Assembly (NCBI RefSeq): GCF_000341225.1
Contig: NZ_ANAC01000006.1
Coordinates: 1 to 64,000, forward strand
Source of the DNA: Nocardiopsis alba DSM 43377
GTDB taxonomy: Bacteria > Actinomycetota > Actinomycetes > Streptosporangiales > Streptosporangiaceae
Length of the DNA stretch: 64,000 nucleotides
Reading direction: 5' to 3'
Shown here: piece after piece, positions 27,539 through 36,282 of the stretch
Position numbering within the stretch: the stretch's first letter is position 1
Layout of the letters: the number at the start of each line of letters is the position of its first letter
Translations under genes and position numbers: made by a program
The notes under the pieces: model-generated
What the model was told of the DNA's origin: nothing
What the model saw: the letters and a program-made list of their open reading frames with translations, nothing else
Database searches by the model: none

Positions 27539-27598
27539 GTCCGGGCGCGAGGGTGGGCCCTCGACCCCCTTCTCATCACCGCGCGGGGCGGCCTCCCG

Positions 27599-28441
27599 CT
27601 ACCGCGGACGGTCGGGCCGGGAGATCCTGGTGGGCTCGGGCGAGCACTCGACCGTGACGCTCCGTCCCTCGGGAGGCGGGCAGTCGTCCCCGGCCACCAC
27701 GCAGGCGCCGGTCCACAGGGCCAGCGCGACCAGGGCGTGCCGGGTGGCCTCGTCCCCGCGCCGATCGACCCCGACGACGTCGTCGGGGGTCAGCGCCAGC
27801 TCCTCGCGTAGTTCGGCGAAGCGGGCCAGCAGGTCGTGGTGGGTGTACAGGGTGGTGAACATACCGTCGCCGGTGTTCTCGTAACCCAGGAGACCGTTGT
27901 CGAAGAGCCCGCGGGCCGGGCTGTAGCCGTTCCCGTCGGGGCTCGGCAGCAGGAGTTCGGCGAAGGGCGTGGTGCCCAGCGCCGAACCGAAGGTGATGAT
28001 CTGCCGTACCCGGGAGCGCTCGGCCAGTTCGAGCCCGCGTTCGGCCATGTCCTCGCTGACGAACAGGAGCCGGGCGTCGGTCTCGGCCAGCGCCGAGCAC
28101 TGTGTCTCGGGGTCCGATTCGGGAAGCACGGTCAGGGCGCGCCCGCCGACCGCCATCACGGTGTAGGAGGCCAGGAAACGGTCGGGGGAGACCGGGGCGA
28201 GAACGCCCACCACGTCTCCCAGGCACAGCCCGCGACGGCTCAGCCCCGCCGCCGCCTGTTCGATGGTCGCGGCGAAGGCCAGTGCGTCGGTGCGTCCCGA
28301 GCCGCCCCTGATCGTCCCCCCTCGACCGGAGCGCAGCCGTAGCCGCTCGCAAAGGCCTCCGGTGAGGGAGCCGATCGGGTCGTCCCGGCGCGGAAGGTGC
28401 CGGCCCGGTCGTCCGGTTCCAGAAGACAGCCCTACCCCCAT
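27599..28441 (-). CDS. truncated ANL (AMP-binding) superfamily protein
   Basis: A 280-residue protein that resembles only the N-terminal part of acyl-CoA synthetases and NRPS adenylation domains. GLCLGDVVGVLAPVSPDRFLASYTVMAVGGRALTVLPESDP, from about residue 75, follows the ANL pattern (written here only in outline: LGDVVGVLAP, then VMAVGGRALTVLP). Where the ATP-binding loop TSGTTGxPK should be, the sequence reads TGDGMFTTLYTHHDL, which lacks the Gly/Lys pattern. The last segment ends inside the A4 region, so the core half and the C-terminal lid are absent. The ATG at 28441 has GGGGGAACGC upstream. It is probably not an active ligase; a pseudoenzyme or decaying gene are both possible. Confidence 0.6.
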   Translation of the reverse strand: MGVGLSSGTGRPGRHLPRRDDPIGSLTGGLCERLRLRSGRGGTIRGGSGRTDALAFAATIEQAAAGLSRRGLCLGDVVGVLAPVSPDRFLASYTVMAVGGRALTVLPESDPETQCSALAETDARLLFVSEDMAERGLELAERSRVRQIITFGSALGTTPFAELLLPSPDGNGYSPARGLFDNGLLGYENTGDGMFTTLYTHHDLLARFAELREELALTPDDVVGVDRRGDEATRHALVALALWTGACVVAGDDCPPPEGRSVTVECSPEPTRISRPDRPR

Positions 28442-28849
28442 GCGTTCCCCCAGTCGGCGTCGTATGCGCGGGTGCGCCCCGGGCTCGTCACGCCCCCTCC
28501 GCGTGGCGAGCCCGGAGGCGCCGTGCCGGTGTCTCGCGGCGAGGTCCCTCCCCAGGTTCTCCCTCGCGCCGGCACGGTCACCCACCGATCCCGAGGGCCA
28601 CCTCGAGACCGAAGGCCGGTCGGAACGCCGGTGTGCGGCCCGGTCTCCGACGGCCGGTAGGGGAACATGCCCCCGCTCGCCCGGGCGATGTCGTGAGTGT
28701 GTTCTCCCATGGCTGGAAGCCTAGCGCTTTCACAGTCAAATGCACATGCATCTTGCCATGCATGTGCATATGTAGATTCTGGGCAGGAGTGGTCTACACA
28801 GCCCTCGTACGAGGGAGTGCGGACGCGTCTCGGGGCGTCCACGAGAGGC
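28442..28849. other. 408-nt intergenic region with a possible small ORF
   Basis: The region separates the truncated ANL gene from the first LuxR/ATPase gene. An ATG at 28710 (minus) opens a 92-codon frame ending at 28432 that overlaps the ANL start by 10 nt. It lacks a ribosome binding site and looks low-complexity (Arg/Gly/Pro), so I do not call it a gene. The inverted repeat at 28740-28769 lies just upstream of it. Confidence 0.4.
28740..28769. promoter_or_regulatory. 12-bp perfect inverted repeat, operator candidate
   Basis: ATGCACATGCAT (28740-28751), spacer CTTGCC and ATGCATGTGCAT (28758-28769) are exact complements in an AT-rich pocket. Half-site length and 18-bp centre distance suit a dimeric regulator. 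TTGACT directly abuts the repeat on the minus strand. It may control the truncated ANL gene 300 nt downstream, or the stretch between. Confidence 0.6.
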
Positions 28850-31387
28850 TCAACCGGCCTGGTGGAGCTCCACCCACGCGGTGATCTGCGTGCGGGAATG
28901 GAACCCCATCTTGCGGTTGATGTTGGCGACGTGCCGCGCGGCCGTCGACGGGGTGATGAACAGCGTTCGGGCGATCTCCGGGTTGCTCTTGCCGGTACTG
29001 ACCAGACGCGCGATCTCCAGCTCCCGCTTGGTGAGGCTCTCCTGGGGGCTGGTCGTCTCCGGAGAATGCGTCGGACCGGTCGGCCGACGGGCGGCCCGCT
29101 TCCGAGGACGGGAGGGCTCGGGCTCCTCGGTCCGGCGCCGGGGCGCCATGGGCGCGCGCCGTCCCTCCTCGGCGAGCCGCTCGGCCTCGGCGACCACCTC
29201 GGTCTGTCCGAGGAGACGTCCCTGCTCCCACCACGCCACCAACTGCCGTCGACGGCGACGGACCCGCTCCACGTCGACGAACGGCCACGGGGCGCCGTGG
29301 GCGGGCAGCCCCACCCGCTCGCGCAGGACGACCGCGGCCCCGGCCAGCCGGCAGGCGGGCTCGCGCAGCCCGTTCTCGAACGCCAGACGGGCGATGGAGA
29401 GCAGACTCCGGGCGGCCTCCGCCCGCTGGCCGCTCTGATGGCTGAGCAGGAGCCCCTCGCTCAGGTAGTCATAGGCCTGACCGATCGATCCCTGGGCGTG
29501 CGCCACCCGGCCGATCCCCGACAGGCACCGCGCCTCCTCCGCCGTCGCGCCGATCAGCCGCTGGGTGTCCAGGGCCTCCCGGTAACAACGGTCGGCGGTC
29601 ATCAGATCGCCGTTGGCCTCGGCGGCCCGGGCCTGCCCGATCAGGATCACCCCGACACCCCAGCGGTGGTCGATCCCCCGCAGCAGCGTCAACGCGGCGT
29701 TGTAGTGGTGGTCGGCGGTCGGGTAGTCACCCTGACGGGCCACCAGGACCGCCCGGGTGCCCAGGGCGATCGCCTCGCCCCACAGGTCACCGGACTCCCG
29801 GCACAGCCGCAAGGCCTCCTCCACCCGCACCGAGGCCCGGTCGGTCCGGTGCTCGCGGACCTCCACCAGGGCCAGCAGGTTCAGCGAGGTGCGGACGAAC
29901 GTGTCGTCGCCGTTCTCCCGGCACAGCCGGAGCCCCTCCTCACCCAGGGACAGGGCCAGGTCGTGGTCGCGACGGACCCGGGCCAGTTGTGCCCGGCCCA
30001 CCAGCGCCCGCGCCCGAGAGGGGGCCTTGTCGGCCTCCTCCAACGCCAGCAGTCGGTCCATCCAGTGGGCGCCCTCCGAGTAGTTGTTGTGACTCACCCA
30101 GTGCGCCACCAGACTCACGCACAGCCGCAGACCCGACTCCGCCGCGCCGCGCTGGTGCGACCGGCGCAACAGGGAACGCAGGGTGTCGTACTCGGCGATC
30201 ACCCGCTGACGGCCGGAGTCCCGCTCGGACCAGGACATCGAACGGCTCGACTCCAGCTTGCGCCCCAGGTCCTCCACCAAGAGCAGCATCCGCTCCAGAA
30301 GACGGTCCTGGAAGGTGTCGGACTCGCCCGCGGCGATGAGCCGTTCCTCGGCGAACCTGCGCACGGCCTCGGGCAGCCGGTAGCGCACCCGCCCCTCGAA
30401 CTCGCCGGTCACGGTGATGAGCGAACGGTCCAACAGGGAGGTGAGCAGATCCAGGATGTCCGTCTCGGGCAGGCCCTCGTCGGAGCACACCTGTTCGGCC
30501 AGCTCCAGATCCCACCCGCGGAACACCGACAGACGCCGCAGCAGCACCCGCTCGGGCTCCGGAAGGCCCAGGTAGACGTAGCCCAACACCAACGGCAGCA
30601 CCTGATTGCGGGTGACCGCCTGCCCCGGCCCGGGCAGCGCCTCGGGGGAGGAGAGGTGGTCGTGCACCCCTCGGAACAGCTCGTACACACCCCGCTCCGG
30701 CGCGGCCGCGCCGAGCACCTCGATCCCCAACGGCATCCCGCCGGCCAGGGCGCACAGGGCCGCCACCGTCTCCGACTCCGCCGGAGAAACGGTGAACCGG
30801 GGGTCTCGCGCACGCGCGCGGTCCATGAACAGCCGCACCGGTTCGGCCGTGGTCGGGTCGGGCGGCGGCGCATTGCGCGCGGTCGGCGGCAGGGACATCG
30901 GCGGGACCATCCACACCGTTCCGCCCGAGAGCCGCACCGGCTGTTCACTGGTGAGCAGTAACGTCACCGAGGGGCAGGACTCCAACAGGGCCTCGCCGAC
31001 CTCGGTCACCTCGGCGGCCACGTGCTCGCACGAGTCCAGGATCAGCAGCAGACGCCGGTCGCGCAGGGCCTCGGTCACGGTGATGGCCAGAGGCTGCCCC
31101 GGCTCCTCGACCACGCCCACCGCCTCCGCGATCCGGGCGTGGACCTCCAGCCCTGTTCGGACATCGGTGAGATCGGCGAACCACACCCCGTCCGGGAAGG
31201 ACACGGTGGACTGTTCGGCCACGCGCAGGGCCAGCCGCGTCTTGCCGATGCCGTCGACACCGCGGATGTTCACCGAGCGGCCGGTACCGAGCAGGTGGAG
31301 CAGATCGCTCAGATCCGGTTCCCTGCCAACGAAGCCGGTGCCCGGCCGGGGGAGGTTGTGCCGCGCCGGCGCGGTCAAAGGTGCCAT
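28850..31387 (-). CDS. LuxR-type regulator with STAND ATPase and TPR region (paralogue 1)
   Basis: An 845-residue cytoplasmic transcription regulator. The N-terminal NTPase has Walker A GVDGIGKT (residues 43-50), Walker B LLLILDSCEH and a sensor region LLLTSEQPV. An alpha-helical TPR-like region spans about 390-720. A basic Pro/Arg linker then joins the C-terminal LuxR helix-turn-helix (about 785-845; LTKRELEIARLVSTG, ITPSTAARHVANINRK). The ATG at 31387 has AGGCC only 2 nt upstream, so initiation may be leaderless; a GTG at 31396 is in frame. A paralogue follows upstream on the same strand. Targets and inducing ligand are unknown. Confidence 0.88.
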   Translation of the reverse strand: MAPLTAPARHNLPRPGTGFVGREPDLSDLLHLLGTGRSVNIRGVDGIGKTRLALRVAEQSTVSFPDGVWFADLTDVRTGLEVHARIAEAVGVVEEPGQPLAITVTEALRDRRLLLILDSCEHVAAEVTEVGEALLESCPSVTLLLTSEQPVRLSGGTVWMVPPMSLPPTARNAPPPDPTTAEPVRLFMDRARARDPRFTVSPAESETVAALCALAGGMPLGIEVLGAAAPERGVYELFRGVHDHLSSPEALPGPGQAVTRNQVLPLVLGYVYLGLPEPERVLLRRLSVFRGWDLELAEQVCSDEGLPETDILDLLTSLLDRSLITVTGEFEGRVRYRLPEAVRRFAEERLIAAGESDTFQDRLLERMLLLVEDLGRKLESSRSMSWSERDSGRQRVIAEYDTLRSLLRRSHQRGAAESGLRLCVSLVAHWVSHNNYSEGAHWMDRLLALEEADKAPSRARALVGRAQLARVRRDHDLALSLGEEGLRLCRENGDDTFVRTSLNLLALVEVREHRTDRASVRVEEALRLCRESGDLWGEAIALGTRAVLVARQGDYPTADHHYNAALTLLRGIDHRWGVGVILIGQARAAEANGDLMTADRCYREALDTQRLIGATAEEARCLSGIGRVAHAQGSIGQAYDYLSEGLLLSHQSGQRAEAARSLLSIARLAFENGLREPACRLAGAAVVLRERVGLPAHGAPWPFVDVERVRRRRRQLVAWWEQGRLLGQTEVVAEAERLAEEGRRAPMAPRRRTEEPEPSRPRKRAARRPTGPTHSPETTSPQESLTKRELEIARLVSTGKSNPEIARTLFITPSTAARHVANINRKMGFHSRTQITAWVELHQAG

Positions 31388-31543
31388 GGCCTTCACATGT
31401 AGGGGCTGTCGGGGGTGGGCCGCACCGCCGATGACCGGGTGATCGAGGGGTGGGCGTCATCGAGAGGGGCGGTGCTGCTTGGGCTTTCTGGTTTAGCGGG
31501 TGCACGCGCACTGTGCAAGTGCCCCGGCGTGTTCTCGGCGGGT

Positions 31544-34000
31544 TCACCCGGGTTCGCGGGGTGCGGCCCAGCCGGTCAACTGCGTCCGGGACGAAATCGA
31601 AAGTTTTCTGAAGATGTTCGCGATATGGCGGGCCGCGGTGGCCTGGCTGATGGTCAGCTCCTCGGCGATCTCACGGTTGGACAGACCCCGTTCTGCCAGG
31701 GTGGCGATCTCGCGTTCGCGCGGGGTCAGGGAGTCGGGCCCGCTCGGCTGCGCGCCCTGGGGGCGGGGGAAGGCCAGGGCCCGATCACGGATCTGTTCCA
31801 GAGGCAGTGACCGCCAGGCGTTCCAGGCCTGGGCGGCCGGACCCGCGCCCACCCTGCGTTCCACCGCGGAACGCAGCCGGACGGTCTCGGCCGAGGGCCG
31901 GTCCAACGAGGTGCGCAGGTCGGCGGCCACACCGGCGAGCGCGGCGGCGCGGCTGGACTCCTCCTCGGCCAGGGCGAGCTCGGCCAGGGCCTCCAAGGCC
32001 CGGGCCACCGCGATCCGACGACCGGAGGTGAAACCGACCCGTAGACAGCGGGCCAGCGGGGCGCGCGCGGAGAGGGGATCGTGCCTGGCCAGGTGGAGCC
32101 GGCCCAGGTCGGCCGCGCAGTGCGCGAACGCCAGGTCCGAAGGCATGTCGCCGAAGATCTCCAAAGCCTCCGACAGCAGGGCCTCGGCGCCCTCGTGGTC
32201 GCCGGCCTCGACCGCGATCGAACCCAGCTCGTGCAGACAGCGGGCCTGGCTCCAGTGATCGTTCAGCCGGCGGGCCTTCTCCAGACCCTCCTCCAGATGG
32301 CCGACGGCCTCCTCCGGGCAACCCCGGCGCCGCGCCAGACGGGCCAGGACCCTCAGGGCGATGCCCTCGGTCAGATGGTCGCCGGCCTCGGCCACCCACT
32401 CCAGGGAACGACGGGCCCGGCGTTCCCCCTCCTCCAGGGCACCGGTGCGCAGAGACAGCGCGGCCAGGGTCGCCAGCGCGGAGGCGGCGGCCGCGGCGTC
32501 GCGACAGGCACGGGCCGCCTCCAACGCGCACAGGGCGAGGGTGGCGACCCGAGGGGCCGGGTCCACGTCCAGGCGCAGCTCGGCGCGCAGGGCCAGGGCG
32601 CGGGCCCGCAGCGGCGGCGACTGGGAGTCGGGGTCGCGATCCAGGGCCTGTTCCAGCAGTCGGCTGCCCTCGGCGGTCAGGTCCCGCACCAGCCAGTAGG
32701 AGCGCAGCGCCACGCACACGCGCAGCGCGTCGTCCGAGCGCCCCTTGGCCAGGGCCCACAGGACCACCCGGGCGTGGTTCTCACGGTGGTGGTCCTGCAT
32801 GCGCAGCCGGCCCAGCCGCTCGGACCATTCCAGAGGGCCCTCGCCGGTCTTGGCGGCCCGCTCCAGACGGTCGATGGTGAAGGCCAGGTAGCGGCTCCAA
32901 CGCTCCTCGCCGTCCCCGTTCTCCACCAGACGTTCGGCGGCGTAGGCGCGCACGGTCTCGGTCAGTCGGTAGTGGGCGGTCCCGTCGATCTCGGCGTCCA
33001 TCACCACCAGCGACTTGTCCAACAGGGAGAAGTGCAGCGGCAGGATGTCGGTGGCCTCCACGCCCTCGCCGGAGCAGACCTCCTCCGCCATCTCCAGGTA
33101 CCAACTGGAGAAGACCGACAACCGGTGCAGGAGGGCGCGCTCGGCGTCGGTGAGCATGCCGTGACTCCACTCCAGCACGGCGCGCAGGGTGCGCTGACGT
33201 TCCGGGAGGTGTCCGGCGCCGTCGCCGCTCAGGAGCCGGAAGCGGTCGTCCAGGCGGCGCAGGATCTGTTGCACGGACAGGACCCGGACCCGGGCGGCGG
33301 CCAGCTCGATGGCCAAGGGCATGCCGTCGAGCATCCGGCAGATCTCCGCGATGTAGCCGGAGTTCTCCCGGGTCATCTCGAAACCGGAGCGGGCGGCGTG
33401 CGCGCGGGTCAGGAACAGCCGCACCGACTCGTAGCGCTGGGCGTCGCGCCGGGGGATGGGCACCGGGACGGCGGCGTAGGGGTCGGTGGGCGTGGGCCGT
33501 GAGGGCAACGAGAGCGGGGGGACCCGCCAGATGTTCTCCTCGGGCACGTGCAGCGGCTGGCGACTGGTCGCCAGGATGCGCACCCTCGGACAGTCGCGCA
33601 GCACGGCCCGGCACAGCTCCGCCATCGGACCCACCGCGTGCTCGCAGGTGTCCAGGAGCAGCAGCAGGTGCTGGGTCCGCAGGGCCGTGATGATCCCGTC
33701 CAACAGGGTCGCCGAGTCGCCCTGGACCGCGTTCAGGCCCGCGGCGACCGTGCGCAGCGCCTGCTCGTGGGTGGAGGCCTCGCTCAGATCGATGAACCGC
33801 ACACCGTCGGGGAAACGACGCAGTACACGCTCGGCCAGGTGGAGGGCGAGCCTGGTCTTGCCGATCCCCCCGGTGCCGGTCAGGGTGACCATCCGGGCGG
33901 TATCGAGCAGACGACCCAGGTCGACGATGTCGCGTTCACGGCCGACGAATCGGATGAACTCACCGGCGGACAGGGGAAGATTGTGGCGAGGTGGAGACAT
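31544..34000 (-). CDS. LuxR-type regulator with STAND ATPase and TPR region (paralogue 2)
   Basis: An 818-residue regulator with the same architecture as its downstream neighbour. Walker A is GTGGIGKT (residues 42-49), Walker B LLLLLDTCEH and the sensor ILATSRQPL. Helical repeats fill about 380-730, and the C-terminal LuxR domain (LTPREREIATLAERGLSNRE, ISQATAARHIANIFRK) binds DNA. The N-terminus PPRHNLPLSAGEFIRFVGRE aligns with paralogue 1 (ARHNLPRPGTGFVGRE), which supports the ATG at 34000 as start. The two genes are separated by 156 nt. No biosynthetic cluster lies next to them, so their targets are probably elsewhere. Confidence 0.88.
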   Translation of the reverse strand: MSPPRHNLPLSAGEFIRFVGRERDIVDLGRLLDTARMVTLTGTGGIGKTRLALHLAERVLRRFPDGVRFIDLSEASTHEQALRTVAAGLNAVQGDSATLLDGIITALRTQHLLLLLDTCEHAVGPMAELCRAVLRDCPRVRILATSRQPLHVPEENIWRVPPLSLPSRPTPTDPYAAVPVPIPRRDAQRYESVRLFLTRAHAARSGFEMTRENSGYIAEICRMLDGMPLAIELAAARVRVLSVQQILRRLDDRFRLLSGDGAGHLPERQRTLRAVLEWSHGMLTDAERALLHRLSVFSSWYLEMAEEVCSGEGVEATDILPLHFSLLDKSLVVMDAEIDGTAHYRLTETVRAYAAERLVENGDGEERWSRYLAFTIDRLERAAKTGEGPLEWSERLGRLRMQDHHRENHARVVLWALAKGRSDDALRVCVALRSYWLVRDLTAEGSRLLEQALDRDPDSQSPPLRARALALRAELRLDVDPAPRVATLALCALEAARACRDAAAAASALATLAALSLRTGALEEGERRARRSLEWVAEAGDHLTEGIALRVLARLARRRGCPEEAVGHLEEGLEKARRLNDHWSQARCLHELGSIAVEAGDHEGAEALLSEALEIFGDMPSDLAFAHCAADLGRLHLARHDPLSARAPLARCLRVGFTSGRRIAVARALEALAELALAEEESSRAAALAGVAADLRTSLDRPSAETVRLRSAVERRVGAGPAAQAWNAWRSLPLEQIRDRALAFPRPQGAQPSGPDSLTPREREIATLAERGLSNREIAEELTISQATAARHIANIFRKLSISSRTQLTGWAAPREPG

Positions 34001-34170
34001 GGCCTCGATTACTAGGACACCGAAGTCGGTCGCCCACGGGCGGGGTGCGGTCGCGGGGCGGCCCGTCCCAGTCTGGCACTCGGTACCCGGGACTGTCTCG
34101 GGAATGGCCGGTTCCGGCACGGACGTTGGAAAACCGCCCATGCCGGTCCGCGACCTGCTAGGGGGCGGAG

Positions 34171-34194
34171 GGAGGGGGCGGCGACGCCCCCTCC
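34171..34194 (-). terminator. hisS terminator, 10-bp stem with GCGA tetraloop
   Basis: GGAGGGGGCG (34171-34180), loop GCGA, CGCCCCCTCC (34185-34194). The hairpin is perfect and begins 15 nt past the hisS stop on the minus strand. Confidence 0.8.
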
Positions 34195-34208
34195 GAGGGT
34201 TCACGGGA

Positions 34209-35525
34209 TCAGCGGGGGGACCAGGTGGTCGGATCGGCCGTGACCTGCTCGCCTCCGTCCATGTCCTTGACCTCGTGGTCGCCGCCCTCCTCGAAGGGCG
34301 GGAACCACACGAAGGGGATGCCCTTCTTGGACGCGTACTGGATCTGCTTGCCGACCTTGCTCGTGGAGTGGAAGACCTCGGTGTTGAGGCCCCGCGCGCG
34401 CAGCAGTTCACCGGTGCGCAGCGCCTCCGCGCGCCGTTCGGCGTTGGGGACCACCACCATCACGTCGGTGGGGCACACCCGGCCGCCCTCGATGCGCCCC
34501 TCGGCGACGAGCTTGGCGAAGATGCGGGTCAGCCCGATGGAGATGCCCACCCCGGGGAGCCGGCGGCGGATGAACTGCCCGGCGAGGTTCTCGTAGCGCC
34601 CTCCCGCGCAGATGCTGCCGTAACCGGGGTCGTCGTCGAAGGAGGCCTCGTAGACGGTGCCGGTGTAGTAGTCCAGGCCGCGTGCGATGGACAGGTCGGC
34701 GACCACGTCGCCCCGGGGCAGGTCGGCCAGGTCGTTCATGACGAACGCCAGCTCCTCCAGCCCCTCGTCGAGCAGCTCCGAGCGCACCCCGAGCTCTCGC
34801 ACCTTGGCCACCACGTCGGGGCCGTCGCCCTTGAGACGGGCCAAGGCCAGACAGGGCTCGATCCGCTCGTCGGTCAGTCCCTCGGCGGACAGGATCTCCC
34901 GCACGCCCTCGTCCCCGATCTTGTGGAGCTTGTCCACCGCGCGGATGACCGCGATCGGGTCCTCGATGCCCAGCCCCTCGTAGAAGCCCTGGAGCACCTT
35001 GCGGTTGTTGACGTTGAGCGTCCAGGCGGGGATGTCGAGACCGCTGAGCACCCGGTGCACGATGCGCGGGAGCTCGGCGTCGAAGTGCAGTGGGACCGAG
35101 TCGACGTTGATGACGTCGATGTCGCACTGGGTGAACTCGCGGAACCGGCCCTCCTGCGGACGCTCGCCGCGCCACACACGCTGCATCTGGTAACGCTTGA
35201 ACGGGAAGGTCAGTTCGTTGAAGTGCTGGGCGACGTAGCGCGCGAAGGGCACGGTCAGGTCGAAGTGCAGCCCGAGCCTGGCGTCGGAGTCGTCCTTGGC
35301 GTCGGCCTGGAGACGGTGCAGGGTGTAGACCTCCTGGGAGGTCTCGCCCTTGGCCATCAACACGTCCAGGTTCTCCACGGAGGGCGTCTCGACGGAGGCG
35401 AAGCCGAAGGACTCGAACCCGGCGCGGATATGGTCCAGCCAGCGCTGCTCCACGGCCCGGACCTGTGGGGTCCACTCGGGGAAACCGCTGATGGGAGTGG
35501 GGCGGACGACGCGCTGCTCGGACAT
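34209..35525 (-). CDS. hisS: histidyl-tRNA synthetase, divergent type
   Basis: A 438-residue class II aminoacyl-tRNA synthetase that charges tRNA-His. Motif 2 is in QMQRVWRGERPQEGRFREFTQ, the histidine-binding loop is IARGLDYYTGTVYEA, and motif 3 is in GVGISIGLTRI; all catalytic signatures are present. The N-terminus reads RPTPISGFPEWTP instead of the PRGTQDILP-like motif of the common bacterial enzyme, so it belongs to a divergent HisRS branch. The ATG at 35525 was chosen because upstream in-frame sequence is not family-like. It lies outside any translation cluster and carries its own terminator. I see no T-box in its leader. Confidence 0.9.
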   Translation of the reverse strand: MSEQRVVRPTPISGFPEWTPQVRAVEQRWLDHIRAGFESFGFASVETPSVENLDVLMAKGETSQEVYTLHRLQADAKDDSDARLGLHFDLTVPFARYVAQHFNELTFPFKRYQMQRVWRGERPQEGRFREFTQCDIDVINVDSVPLHFDAELPRIVHRVLSGLDIPAWTLNVNNRKVLQGFYEGLGIEDPIAVIRAVDKLHKIGDEGVREILSAEGLTDERIEPCLALARLKGDGPDVVAKVRELGVRSELLDEGLEELAFVMNDLADLPRGDVVADLSIARGLDYYTGTVYEASFDDDPGYGSICAGGRYENLAGQFIRRRLPGVGISIGLTRIFAKLVAEGRIEGGRVCPTDVMVVVPNAERRAEALRTGELLRARGLNTEVFHSTSKVGKQIQYASKKGIPFVWFPPFEEGGDHEVKDMDGGEQVTADPTTWSPR

Positions 35526-36282
35526 GTGGGGTTCTCGGCTCCCTCGGGAGTGGTGTGGCTGGTCTGATCGCCGCCCGGCGCCCGCCCCGGTGTCGCGCGC
35601 GTGCGCGATGAGGACCGGTCGGGGAGGGGGCGGCGCGTCCATCCTACGCATTGGGGCGCGAAGGGGTGGCGGAGAAGAGGGAGCGGGAGGCGGGCCGCCA
35701 CCGGCCCACGTGGACGGTTGTGGGCCGGTGGGGCTCTGAACGCCCTGACGGGGTGGTACGGCCGGCCCGACGTCGAAGAGCGAGACGTCGGTCGTGGTCG
35801 TGCGCCCCAAGGCGCCGCCGGGCCCCGTGGGGTCGTTCGCTCGTGCCAGGAGTCGTCGACGACCGCACTCGGTGGGTGCCCTGGACTCCACCGTAGATGC
35901 AGGGGGCTGCTCCGGACAGGGATCGGCGCGGCCGAAAGCGGCCGAAAATGGCCGCTCACAATGTCGTAAAGTCGACCTTCCAGGGTACGCCCATGTGCTT
36001 ATCTGACTACGTTCCGTCTCGGAGTACGGACACGTCGCCACGAGGTGGACATCCCGCCTCAAGACCCTGTCAACTGCGCGTTGACCGTTACAGCCGCCCT
36101 TGTCGGTGTTCGTGGTGGTGTTCCCCACTCTGCCGAAAACCCGGACTCCATCGCCGTCCGGTGTTAGGTTCCAGGGGCGGATCCTCCTACGGAGGCTCGG
36201 ACCCGGAGAGGATCCGCGCCCCTCCAGACCGGGTCGTGAGCCAACCGTCCCTGCAGACCCGGCACTCTCGCTAGGACAAACT
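35526..36282. other. 757-nt gene-free region between divergent hisS and GTPase genes
   Basis: No open frame here has convincing coding character. It should hold both divergent promoters. Visible structure: GCGGCC-GAAAAT-GGCCGC at 35938-35955, TTGACC near 36072 as a possible -35 box, TAGGTT at about 36165 as a possible -10, and the large leader hairpin at 36174-36222. Confidence 0.5.
36174..36222 (+). promoter_or_regulatory. structured mRNA leader of the CvnD-like GTPase gene
   Basis: GGGGCGGATCCTC (36174-36186) pairs with GAGGATCCGCGCCCC (36208-36222) apart from a 2-nt bulge. A smaller CTCCTACGGAG hairpin lies inside. The structure ends 60 nt before the GTG start and could attenuate or stabilise the transcript. 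Confidence 0.5.

Noticed and set aside
28432-28710. 92-codon gene overlapping the start of the truncated ANL gene
   Set aside because: It has no ribosome binding site and reads as Arg/Gly/Pro low-complexity sequence. The 10-nt overlap with the next start is suggestive but not enough.
28732-28775. NsrR or CRP-type binding site
   Set aside because: AAGATGCAT resembles half of an NsrR site and TGTGA-like words occur, but the full consensus is absent and no Rrf2 or CRP regulator gene is nearby. I keep only the general inverted repeat.
35526-35760. T-box or other aminoacyl-tRNA riboswitch upstream of hisS
   Set aside because: The conserved antiterminator core (AGGGTGGNACCGCG on the minus strand) is not present and there is no terminator-antiterminator pair before the start.
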